Assembly (NCBI GenBank): GCA_963920705.1
Contig: OY987225.1
Location: 17,935,492 to 17,999,491 of the forward strand
Reading direction: 5' to 3'
Length of the DNA stretch: 64,000 nt
Source of the DNA: Odiellus spinosus
Lineage: Eukaryota; Arthropoda; Arachnida; Opiliones; Phalangiidae
Position 1 is the stretch's first letter. Each line of letters begins with the position of its first letter. The notes under the pieces are model-generated. The model did no database searches. It was given only the letters and a program-made list of their open reading frames with translations, and was not told where the DNA came from. The position numbers and the translations under genes are program-made. Of the stretch, positions 11,784 to 21,899 are shown piece by piece.

Positions 11784-12339
11784 AGATAAAATAAACTAAT
11801 TTGCAAAACATATATTTTAATTGTGGCTTTTAAAAATCATTAAAGACCTGAAAAGGGCAAAACCCTTCAAATTTGGTCAGTTTCCCCCCTTTGAGACGTG
11901 CATCAGTTTGGGGGAGTTTTGTAAATCTTGAGAATTCATTTATTCGCGATTTTCGGCCGATTGCCGGGGCTTCTATAGCGCGAGCGCAGCCGAAGCGCGT
12001 GATCGAGGAGGCTATGCTATAGCTTTTTAAATTCACGTGCAGGAGCGCGCTTGGGTATTGAGCGCTAATGACTTAATTTCTCCTCCTTCATATTTTTGCC
12101 GTTTTTATAAATAGACTGTGGCCAAACTAATTGGTGTAAAATTATGAAATTAGTCTTAAAATAAAGCCCGAAAAATATCTGGAATCATTAGAAAATAAAT
12201 CTGAAAGGTAAGTCTCGTACAAAAAATCTAAATCCCATAGAATAACATTAAGTTTCAATTTCTCCGCCTTAAAACTTAAAAGTACTCTCCTTTTTAAAAA
12301 TGTGAAAGTCCGAACGACTTGGCATTTCGAACGGCAATA

Positions 12340-14630
12340 AGGAAGGTATTAACATGCAAAATAATGAAAAAAATAATTTAAATTTAGTTTAAAGGGTAAT
12401 GGGAAAAATATGAAGATTTCGCTGCGGCTGTCGGAGGTATTAACATCAAAAAAGCAGAAAAAATTAATTTTAATTGGGATTAAAGGGCACTGGTAAAAAT
12501 GTAGAGATTTGACTGGAATCAAGTGCGGCTGCCGGAGGTATTAACATCAAAAATTATGAAAAAATTAATTTTAATTGGGTTTAAAGGGCACTGGTAAAAA
12601 TGTAGAGATTTGACTGAATCAAGTGCGGCTGCCCCAGCTATTAACATCTAAAATTATGAAAAAATTTATTTTAATTGGGATTAAAGGGCACTGGTAAAAA
12701 TGTAGAGATTTGACTGAATCAAGTGCGGCTGCCCCAGCTATTAACATCAAAAATAATGTAAAAATTAATTTTAATTGGGATTAAAGGGCACTGGTAAAAA
12801 TGTAGAGATTTGACTGAATCAAGTGCGGCTGCCCCAGCTATTAACATCAAAAATAATGTAAAAATTAATTTTAATTGGGATTAAAGGGCACTGGTAAAAA
12901 TGTAGAAATTTGACTGAATCAAGTGAGGCTGCCCCAGCTATTAACATCAAAAATAATGAAAAAGTTAATTTTAATTGGGATTAAAGGGCACTGGTAAAAA
13001 TGTAGAAATTTGACTGAATCAAGTGAGGCTGCCCCAGCTATAAACATCAAAAATTGTGAAAAAATTAATTTTAATTTGGTTTAAAGGGCAATGGTAAAAA
13101 TGTAGAGATCTGACTGAATCAAGTGCGGCTGCCGCAGCTATTAACATCAAAAATTATGAAAAAATTTATTTTAATTGGGATTAAAGGGCACTGGTAAAAA
13201 TGTAGAGATTTGACTGAATCAAGTGCGGCTGCCCCAGCTATTAACATCAAAAATAATGTAAAAATTAATTTTAATTGGGATTAAAGGGCACTGGTAAAAA
13301 TGTAGAAATTTGACTGAATCAAGTGAGGCTGCCCCAGCTATTAACATCAAAAATAATGAAAAAGTTAATTTTAATTGGGATTAAAGGGCACTGGTAAAAA
13401 TGTAGAAATTTGACTGAATCAAGTGAGGCTTCCCCAGCTATTAACATCAAAAATTGTGAAAAAATTAATTTTAATTTGGTTTAAAGGGCAATGGTAAAAA
13501 TGTAGAGATCTGACTGGAATCAAGTGCGGCTGCCGGAGGTATTAACATCAAAAATTATGAAAAAATTAATTTTAATTGGGTTTAAAGGGTACTGGTAAAA
13601 ATGTAGAGATTTGACTGAATCAAGTGCGGCTGCCCCAGCTATTAACATCAAAAATAATGAAAAAAATTTATTTTAATTGGGATTAAAGGGCACTGGTAAA
13701 AATGTAGAGATTTGACTGGAATCAAGTGCGGCTGTCGGAGGTATTAACATCTAATATTATGAAAAAATTTATTTTAATTGGGATTAAAGGGCACTGGTAA
13801 AAATGTAGAGATTTGACTGAATCAAGTGCGGCTGCCCCAGCTATTAACATCAAAAATAATGTAAAAATTAATATTAATTGGGATTAAAGGGCAATGGTAA
13901 AAATGTAGAGATTTGACTGAATCAAGTGCGGCTGCCCCAGCTATTAACATCAAAAATAATGTAAAAATTAATTTTAATTGGGATTAAAGGGCACTGGTAA
14001 AAATGTAGAGATTTGACTGAATCAAGTGCGGCTGCCCCAGCTATTAACATCAAAAATAATGTAAAAATTAATTTTAATTGGGATTAAAGGGCACTGGTAA
14101 AAATGTAGAAATTTGACTGAATCAAGTGAGGCTGCCCCAGCTATTAACATCAAAAATAATGAAAAAGTTAATTTTAATTGGGATTAAAGGGCACTGGTAA
14201 AAATGTAGAAATTTGACTGAATCAAGTGAGGCTGCCCCAGCTATTAACATCAAAAATTGTGAAAAAATTAATTTTAATTTGGTTTAAAGGGCAATGGTAA
14301 AAATGTAGAGATCTGACTGAATCAAGTGCGGCTGCCGCAGCTATTAACATCAAAAATTATGAAAAAATTTATTTTAATTTGGTTTAAAGGGCAATGGTAA
14401 AAATGTAGAGATCTGACTGAATCAAGTGAGGCTGCCCCAGCTATTAACATCAAAAATTGTAAAAAAAAAAAAAAAATTTAATTGGGTTTAAAGGGCAATG
14501 GTAAAAATGTAGAGATCTGACTGAATCAAGTGAGGCTGCCGCAGCTATTAACATAAAAAATTATGAAAAAATTGATTTTAATTGGGTTTAAAGGGCAATG
14601 GTAAAAATGTAGAGATTTGACTGAATCACT
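12340..14630. repeat. Satellite array, about 23 monomers of 100 bp, with higher-order order
   Basis: The core ttaacatcaaaaat...ttaaagggcactggtaaaaatgtagagatttgactgaatcaagtgcggctgcc... recurs every 100 bp (for example at 12641, 12741, 12841, 12941). Diagnostic variants (gagatt/gaaatt/gagatc, gcggct/gaggct, atgta/atgaa/ttgtgaa) come in a fixed order. Five-monomer runs at 12641-13140 and 13743-14340 and a four-monomer run at 13141-13540 show amplification in blocks. Edge monomers (12340-12540, 14440-14630) are the most diverged. No coding capacity. Confidence 0.95.
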
Positions 14631-15141
14631 TTTTAAAGGGCTAGTCTTTTAATATAGAAGTTAACAGTTTCGTGTTAGACTGAAGTGACAGATATTATAT
14701 CAAAAATGTCTTTGCAAACAAAGACCCAGAAGGACATGTTATGGCCTTGAATGTCTGAAGTGACAGATATTTGATTTTCTTTTAAAACATTAAATTTAAA
14801 TACAATTAAATTTTCTTTTAAAACATGAAATTTAAATATAATTAAATTTTCTTTTAAAACGAAATTTAAATATAATCACAATCTGGCACGATTTAGAGTT
14901 TCAAATTTCAAAACAACTGATTTTATTCACTCGGAAATATTTAAGAAAAAACATAACAGACGATTTTCTCCCATTGACGCTTAACATTAAATTTCGCTTA
15001 ATTATTTTTCAGGGATTACGTGTCAAACAAAACGAAACTTTTCGTTCGATAGAAAAATTTACTTAATTAAGCTTTGGCTTTAGGCATAGACTCAAATTTC
15101 TATGATCTGATCTCATACCTTAATTGGATAATGTTTTCTAT

Positions 15142-15607
15142 GGATAATGTTATATTATAACTCCTCGACCTTAGTCGAGGCAATTCGTTCATGTTAGCTT
15201 ATGAATGCTTATACAAGGAATTTAAAGGGAAAAAAATTCCCCATATTTTAATTTTTAATTTGGGTTGCAAACGAACAAACCTAATCCTTGGATAATGTTT
15301 TGTTATAACTCCTCGACTTTAGTCGAGGCAATTCGTTCATGTTAGCTTATGAATGCTTATCAAGGAATTTAAAGGGAAAAAAATTCCCCATATTTTAATT
15401 TTTAATCTAGGTTGCAAACGAACAAACCTAATCCATGGATAATGTTTTATTACAACTCCTCGACTTTAGTCGAGGCAATTCGTTCATGTTAGCTTACGGA
15501 TGCTTATACAAGGAATTTAAAGGGAATAAAATTTCCCCATATTTTAATTTTTAATTTAGGTTGCAAACGAACAAACCTAATCCATGGATAATGTTTTATT
15601 ATAACTC
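15142..15607. repeat. Tandem repeat, period about 148 bp, three copies plus a partial
   Basis: Copies start at about 15142, 15290, 15437 and 15586 with ggataatgttNtatta. Each contains the 18-bp palindrome cctcgactttagtcgagg (first copy: cctcgaccttagtcgagg) and ends with aaacgaacaaacctaatcc. The fourth copy breaks off after actccta. Confidence 0.9.
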
Positions 15608-15701
15608 CTAATAACTAATTAGTGGTCCCTTATGGAAATCATCATTTTAATTGTACGGTTTTAATGAAAAGAAAAATGAAAGTATTACAATTTATTTAAA
15701 A

Positions 15702-15858
15702 ACCTTATCCGCTCTAAAATTCGTCGCTTTGAAATTCTCTTCCCTCGCGCGCACAATATAGCTTTGAAAGTACAAATTGTTATGGTTTGCATCGTCTGCT
15801 AAGTTAGAAAAGAAGGTGACTTTAAACGGGCTTTAAAAAACACATTTCCCTTGATCAT
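15702..15858 (-). pseudogene. Decayed copy of the coding-like fragment seen at 26060-26228
   Basis: Read on the - strand it gives SPFKVTFFSNLADDANHNN...FKATNFRADK, matching SPFKVDFFSCLPDDIEHNK...FKWANFRADK at 26060-26228. The codon before SPFKV is GAA in the other copy and TAA here, so this copy is broken. It lies inside the long-TIR element. The family is unknown. Confidence 0.5.
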
Positions 15859-16539
15859 ATACCCATTCCAATAAACCGGCGAGTATTTTTAACGATCCGT
15901 TCGATTGCGAGTCGTGGAAATTCGGGTTAAATTAAGAAAACAAAAAGTGGACTCGCGTTATACTGAAAAATAACAGTTCAATACACGTTTTCCCTGAAAA
16001 ATAATTAAGCGAAATTTAATGTTTAGCGTCAATGGGAGAAAATCGTCTGTTATGTTTTTTCTTAAATATTTCCGAGTGAATAAAATCAGTTGTTTTGAAA
16101 TTTGAAACTCTAAATCGTGCCAGATTGTGATTATATTTAAATTTCGTTTTAAAAGAAAATCTAATTATATTTAAATTTCATGTTTTAAAAGAAAATTTAA
16201 TTGTATTTAAATTTAATGTTTTAAAAGAAAATCAAATATCTGTCACTTCAGACATTCAAGGCCATAACATGTCCTTCTGGGTCTTTGTTCGCAAAGACAT
16301 TTTTGATATAATATACAATTGGAGACGTCCTGTTGTATATAATTGCACGACACCTGAAACTCATTGTGGCAGCCACGCTTAAAGGAGGTAATTCCCGTTA
16401 AACGGAATTGAACGATAAGCTGGTATGATAATGTCTCTAGACTTTTGGCTCCACGAGCTAGGTCACGTGATTTCCGGTTACACAGGATATCCGCTTACAC
16501 AGGAAGTGACACACACACACAGACACACAGATGCGACCA

Positions 16540-16582
16540 GTGTAAAACCTCCCCCTGAACTAAAGTTCAGTCGGGGAGGTAA
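16540..16582. repeat. Small hairpin
   Basis: cctccccctgaac / gttcagtcggggagg form an inverted repeat around a taaa loop. It sits just after a short (ca)n-type stretch at 16508-16530. Confidence 0.6.
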
Positions 16583-16721
16583 AAAGAGTTTCGTAAACGT
16601 TTTTGAAATGCTTTCGGACGTAGCCCCCTTTTCAATCCATTTATAAACTAAAATGAACGAAAAACTTTACCGAGTGAAGCTTGGAAACCATATAACTACG
16701 TTTATCGTAACTACGTCTGTC

Positions 16722-16858
16722 CAGGGGCGTCGGAAGTTATTACTAAGTGGGTGGGCTGAACAAGTTGGCTAAGGTCAAATTATATGGGGCTCAGTTACCC
16801 CAGGTCCGACGGTCGAGGGGGCTTGAGCCCACCCTGCCCCCCGCTTCCGACGCCCCTG
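16722..16858. mobile_element. 137-bp hAT-type MITE
   Basis: TIRs CAGGGGCGTCGGAAG / CTTCCGACGCCCCTG with a perfect 8-bp duplication cgtctgtc (16714-16721 and 16859-16866). No coding capacity; moved in trans if active. Confidence 0.9.
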
Positions 16859-17626
16859 CGTCTGTCAGATAAAATGGCTAACCTGTTTATCTTCACTTTT
16901 TTAACAGGAAAACTTTTATTGCATCTAGTTGAATCTTGATTTATGACGTAAATCTACTCTAAACTTTAATGAAGCCACGTTCAAACTGGTTTTTATTATG
17001 AACAAATAAACTATTGATTTACCTTTGGTGGACATTCTACGTCTGGGTCCTCATCTGAGGATGATGAACTGTTCGTTCTGAAGCTTGTTGGCATGTCCAC
17101 GATCGAAACTCAAAATGAAATCACCGTTTCTAATGCTATACTCTTTGTTGCTTCTTTGTTCAAATCCACTTTTGACTATCGTTAATAATACCTAATTTGA
17201 GCGTGGTCTGAAGTTCCGAACTCCGCCGGCCTTTCAGTTCTACAAAATATTATTCCATAATAAAGAAATCTTATCGTAACATTAATCCACTACTTTGATA
17301 TTATTATGATTAATATCACCTAACCTTCCTTTAGGTTAGGCTTAAATTTTACTGTGTCAAGGCGAACTAAAATATTTGCACTCTGAGCTTTGTAACACAA
17401 AGAAGACTGTAATAGGTGATCCAGAAAAAGGGACATAAACCGCGTTTTTTCTTTGCCGGGTATATTTTCTCGTGAACCGGTTGCAGTAAGATTGAAATGA
17501 ATCGTAGAATTTTAATTGCATCGAAGAATATCTTGTTAAGAATTCACAGAATTGGTTAAAGCATATGGTTTTTAGCAATTCTTCGTATATGCTTGATCTC
17601 TGAGTAATTAAGACACGTGTTTTCAG

Positions 17627-17829
17627 CGTCAATTCAGCGATATCCATCAAATCCACTTTCCTGGTATGTTTATTCTTGTGGCAAAGTTAAGTTTTTTAGA
17701 CATCGATATAATATTGAGGCTGTTGAATATCATCCGTTTTTTAAAAACGAAGCTTCGTTAACACCATACACTGAAGCTCAGTTATGCAATGGGAAGAAAC
17801 CGCATTATTATATTTCTCTACCACGCTGA
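17627..17829 (+). CDS. Orphan 3'-terminal exon candidate
   Basis: A good acceptor (acacgtgttttcag) is followed in phase 1 by an open frame of 66 codons with a natural-looking composition (SIQRYPSNPLSWYVYSCG ... PHYYISLPR) to TGA at 17827-17829. I do not recognise the protein and find no upstream partner exon. It could be a terminal exon of an unseen gene or chance. Confidence 0.3.
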
Positions 17830-17892
17830 GAGAGGTATTTATAAAAAACGAAAGGAGAATCATATACATAGTTTTCACTACATAGTTTTCAC

Positions 17893-17982
17893 TAGTGCTG
17901 CCAGCCACTTGTGAGCCCAAACTGAAGCAGAGAGAAAGGCTAGCTCTGCACTGAGCTCACAAGGTCCTGGCAACCCTAATAT
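17893..17982. repeat. Imperfect inverted repeat
   Basis: gtgctgccagccacttgtgagc is mirrored by gctcacaaggtcctggcaac around a 45-bp loop. Just before it tacatagttttcac is duplicated in tandem (about 17867-17894). Probably a small foldback element; no target duplication was resolved. Confidence 0.5.
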
Positions 17983-18264
17983 TAATCAAAAGCTGGGAAA
18001 GAGTGGTGGAATTTTATTTTGCCCCTTTATCGAAAACTATGTATGAAAGTCTCGCGTATATGGTACAGCGGTGTTTTAGACGTTTGTACCCACATTTGGT
18101 GCTTTCGAGAAGTTTCCACCCCAACTGTCGGGTTCGGGATGTTTCTACCCCGAACTGGCGCGTTTGAGAGAAAGCGTCACGGGATCACTGACACCTTTCA
18201 CCGTTGTGAAAGGCTACGATACTCCTAGTTTAAGAGTGTAGTGTTGATGTACAGGATGGTTTAA

Positions 18265-18460
18265 AGGTAGAATGCAACCTAACAACAAGTGATTTTTTAT
18301 TGATTCCTTATGGTTTAAATAGGCCTAATCCATCCGCAAAAAATTAGTAACAAATAGAAATAAATTTAAAACTTACCCGAAATATAGGCTTAGCTTGATT
18401 CTTGGGGATCCTGAACTCTCTATATAAGGGTCATCGATCAATGTCATTGGCTAAGAAAAT
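18265..18460. mobile_element. Truncated copy of the TTAA foldback family (see 49442-49841)
   Basis: TTAA at 18261-18264 is followed by aggtagaatgcaacctaaca and sequence matching the left arm at 49442 (caagtgattttttattgatt, taaaacttacccg, aggcttagc). The inverted right arm is missing. Confidence 0.65.
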
Positions 18461-19054
18461 CACTTAGTCTAGTCTATTTCCCAACATAATTGTAACCGAT
18501 TTTCGAGAGCATTTATTAGGTGTAGTGGTAGGAATGTCTAATTTATGCTTTGCTTTAAAACGTTTCTAATTAGGATAGGCTCGCTAGCTTTTGCGTTATT
18601 GTTATTGGTTTAGGGAAACTACAAATTTTGCACGTATTTATATAACATAACAGTTATGATCGTTTATGGATTATACTTTAATAATACAAATATCCCTCAT
18701 CTGAAAAATATGGAAGAATTCTATACATGTAGACATAAACATTTTTAATAATAATACTTTGCTGAGGTCCAGAAGGGTATTTCTTGGCAAAACGGTTAAT
18801 GAGCTACAAAGAAAATAATTGAAGTAAGCAGAGCATACGTTTTGGAAAGTAAAAAGTCAAAAGTAACATAATAGATAAAAGTATTACACTATTCATTGTT
18901 TCAATGGTAAATTTCATAGTAAAGATGTGTTTCGCCTAGCGAGAAACATCTTTAATCTCTATCACTATTGGTTTTCATTTGACCGAAAAAAAACACCGTT
19001 GCACCTCGAAGTAAAACGACAAGGTTTGGTCGACATAACCTTTTCACTAAAGCC

Positions 19055-19926
19055 TACTACACATTACACCGTTTTGAGAGCATGCGTGACGTGACGCGGC
19101 GCGGCGTTTGTGAAACGTCGCTGAAACGCTTCTAAAACGCTACGCCATCGACACGCCGTCAACGAAACGCTTCAAAACGCGAGAGTTCGGAATTCCGAGC
19201 TTTTGAGAGCGTGCGTGACGTTTTAACTCCGTTTCATGGTAAAAATGGCAGATTCGACAATTAAAGTCGGTACGTAAAAAATCGACAATTTAGGATCGAA
19301 AATGACCAGATTTCTAAGATTTCAAAAAGAAGTAGGTTATGTGGACTATCATTGGTTCAGAATTATGTAGAGTAGGTAAGTTTCGCCAATTTATTATTTA
19401 CAGTTGCAATATATTATACAGCTAGTCCACTAAGCCTTGGTTACCATATTATCACATTCAATCTTTCGAGACACAGAAAGTGACTGCTTGGCTAGTGGAA
19501 AGTCTATGTTGAAGCTTAAATCTAGCTTTGCTTTACTAAACCAGGTTATCTAGCTTGAGGTGAAAAGCGCATTTCTAAATGAATTTGATATAAGCTTCTC
19601 TTGGAAAAGTGTAATACCCTCTTCACACGAAGAGTAATTAATCCTAGTTTAACCAGATTTAACTGAGGTATCCATAGCCTTCTCAGTTCAATAAACATAA
19701 AGTTAATTGTCATTAAACCCCTGTTAAATCTGATCAAACCGGCTAGTTACGCCTTGACTGAAAATGGTATAAGCTTCAAAAATTTTATTGACCACGATGC
19801 TTAACGCGATAATGTGAACTTTCACACCGTTGGGTGGCGCGACGTACGTATCACCAGCGGTGACGCCATCAAAACGCCGCGCCACGTCGCGTCACGCACG
19901 CTCTCAAAACGCTGTAATGTGTAGTA
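19055..19926. mobile_element. Inverted-repeat element of about 870 bp
   Basis: tactacacattacaccgttttgagagcatgcgtgacg (left) is mirrored by cgtcacgcacgctctcaaaacgctgtaatgtgtagta (right), and the repeat continues into gcggcgcggcgttt / aaacgccgcgcc. A second shorter inverted repeat lies inside (cctagtttaaccagatttaac near 19642, mirrored near 19720). No transposase and no clear target duplication. Confidence 0.65.
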
Positions 19927-20018
19927 AGCTTAACACTTGTAAGCGTCATTCAAAACGGCATTTCATGAACCCAAGGCTTAGCATATATATTAAACACTGG
20001 CCCAATTGCTGTTCATCT

Positions 20019-20339
20019 GAGACCTTGAAGCTAGAATGTAATCATTTAGTCGCTGTTCCTTTCAATTTAGAATAAAATATAATTATTATATTTCATTCTA
20101 CACGGATTTCGAGAAACGTCATATTTTTATCCTCGCATTATCCGTTTGAATAAACGCGTAATTTGTTTATTAATCAAATTTAAAATTTTATCTCCGGATA
20201 ATTCGTATCCATTTGATACACGTCTGTTTGTATAATTTGTAATTTTATATTAACAATCAATTTAGCCGAGATTAAAATATCGGAAAAAAGCTAGTTATCA
20301 ATGGAAATACAAAGTTATTCATTATCCGATTCCGAGCTT
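20019..20339. repeat. Right-hand part of the AGAGCTC...GAGCTCT element family
   Basis: Matches 42334-42644 and 52318-52630 closely (attatatttcattctacacg, gtttgaataaacgcgtaat, attcattatccgattccgagct). The left-hand portion present in the other copies is missing. Confidence 0.75.
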
Positions 20340-20845
20340 AAAACGAGTTCAAGAATGATGTGTAATTTGAAATTGTGGATTGTTAATTATTATTATTGAT
20401 TTGTTTATTTTTTATTTTTTTGCTTGTGTGTACACTATGTGAATTTGTCACGGTAACAACCGAGAATATGCTATGTCCCTCTGGTTGCTTTCCACTCTTT
20501 GTTTAAATTCGAAAATAAATAAGAGTAGCTGAATTATAGTGAGTAGCAAAATCTCAACAGTTTTAAGGTGTTTTTTACGGAATATAAAGTGTTAAGTCAC
20601 GGACCACTTGTCACTTGCGGTTTCTATCGCGATCGATTTTAACTCTAAACAAGTTTCAAGGCAGATTTAACGCTGTACTTCGAGACACACTATGACTAGG
20701 TTTTATGTTTTTGTATTGACAAACTTATCTCTTACGTTGCTCATGTCCATATACTATCACCGTCTAAATATGTATCTATCTCACTAGCCTGATTCTATGT
20801 AAGCCAATATCTGTTTTTACTTCAAGTGAAAAGTATATTTTCTAC

Positions 20846-21183
20846 CAGAAGCCGATGAAACCCTCCTTTGAAGTCTACTACTCCAATGCTCCATATAGCG
20901 CTCCTCTCTGTATGGGTAAAATTCCCAATTTTACGAGTTAGAAGGGGTCCTACTTCATCCCCCCCTGTCTACGGAAAAATGGAAATTCTCTCTCTCCACA
21001 AACGACGACGTTTTTTGGACGAACTCCAAGGCTGCTAGAGGTATTCGCTCGACGAGCTCCCGCTCCGAAAACATCTACCGTTAGGAGGCGTACGGATCGC
21101 GCCTTTTGAGAATAACCCATACAGAGAGGGGTAAACAAGACCCGGGAGTAATAGACTTCAAAGGAGGGTTTCATCGGCTTCTG
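20846..21183. mobile_element. 338-bp MITE, CAGAAGCCGATG family, copy 1
   Basis: TIRs cagaagccgatgaaaccctc / gagggtttcatcggcttctg continue about 40 bp inward. A perfect 7-bp duplication tttctac flanks it (20839-20845, 21184-21190). Two more copies lie at 39117-39453 (inverted) and 54465-54801. The short open frames inside (MFSEREL..., MKPSFEV...) recur in every copy because the copies are alike, and are not genes. Confidence 0.9.
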
Positions 21184-21569
21184 TTTCTACCTATTCAAAT
21201 CCAGCATTCTAAATATAGGTTTGGTAATGAGAATGAAACTAAGACTGACCTTTGTTCTGTCACCTTGATTCTAGAGATTTGCTATAATCCTGCTGCGAAA
21301 TATGTCTTGGACCACTAAAATGAAATTATAAATTATTAGTAGAAGCATTGAGAATATGACAAGAGGAGACAGGGGTGAAAGTTCAGAAACTTCTGTTGAC
21401 GCGAGTGAGCAAATGGATGAAGCTTCCCCGGACAAAATGGATTTATGACGCAATTATCAAATTAATATTTCAAGTTGGCTACCCTTCCAATAGACCTGAA
21501 CAACAAATGTATTGAACTTATTTAACGGTCCGAAGTTACGTTTATATGCTGGCCAAAAAATGCAGTCTG

Positions 21570-21652
21570 CGGAACATGGAGAAATAACTGTGTGAGATTT
21601 GGGTTTGAAACCATAATATTGAACAATGTAGTTATTTCTCCACGTTCAGCTA
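21570..21652. repeat. Stem-loop
   Basis: ctgcggaacatggagaaataact is mirrored by gttatttctccacgttcagc about 35 bp later. It lies just before the dispersed repeat at 21669. Confidence 0.5.
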
Positions 21653-21668
21653 AGTTGCCGCTCCGCAA

Positions 21669-21820
21669 TCCCTACACATCGACAAACTACTACCAGGACT
21701 AGTAATGTAAGCTTATAAAACTTCGTCTCAAAACGCCGCGGTAAAACCCCTCTAGCGACATTGATTGGAGTTAAAAATTTAGTACAAGATGGCGGCGTCC
21801 ATGGAATTGGAGATCAGGAT
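21669..21820 (+). repeat. Dispersed repeat, copy 1 (inverted partner at about 25030-25150)
   Basis: The string catcgacaaactactaccag is followed by gactNgtaatgt in both places, in opposite orientation. Weaker similarity continues through gccgcggt and tggagt to agtacaagat. The candidate start exon at 21789 overlaps the end of this repeat. Confidence 0.6.
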
Positions 21821-21828
21821 ATTGAAAG
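21789..21828 (+). CDS. Candidate first coding exon (MAASMELEIRILK)
   Basis: acaagATGGCGGCGTCC is a strong start context, and the open frame of 13 codons plus one base ends at a donor gtaaaa (21829). The exon at 25840 continues in the matching phase, giving a 65-residue product with the LINE in the intron. The region overlaps a dispersed repeat, so the case is weak. Confidence 0.3.
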
Positions 21829-21899
21829 GTAAAATAGTATTGAATTTACAATATTATTTTATTTAAAGTAAGTTTGACCTTAATATCTTCAGTATTTAT

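Larger units (their letters stand above)
9921..12250. mobile_element. 2.3-kb foldback element with about 300-bp inverted arms
   Basis: Left arm 9921-10237 and right arm about 11965-12250 are inverted copies: taatgttattctatgggatt... on the left, ...aatcccatagaataacatta on the right. The inner ends are gcctcctcgatcacgcgctt and its complement. The left arm carries a small extra palindrome (cctaagcc...ggcttagg). The interior has no transposase frame. The only flanking repeat noted is TA, so the superfamily is unassigned. Confidence 0.65.
14694..16314. mobile_element. Long-TIR element (about 325-bp arms) next to the satellite
   Basis: Left arm about 14694-15015 and right arm about 15985-16314 are near-perfect inverted copies, from ttatatcaaaaatgtctttg to ccctgaaaaataattaagcg. 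Both include a triplicated ttttcttttaaaac/aaattt motif. The flanks suggest a TA or ATAT duplication, not firmly. The interior holds the 148-bp tandem repeat and a decayed coding-like fragment. No transposase was recognised. Confidence 0.75.

Noticed and set aside
12340-14630. CRISPR-like regular repeats
   Set aside because: The 100-bp period is continuous, without unique spacers, in a eukaryotic context: a satellite, not a CRISPR array.
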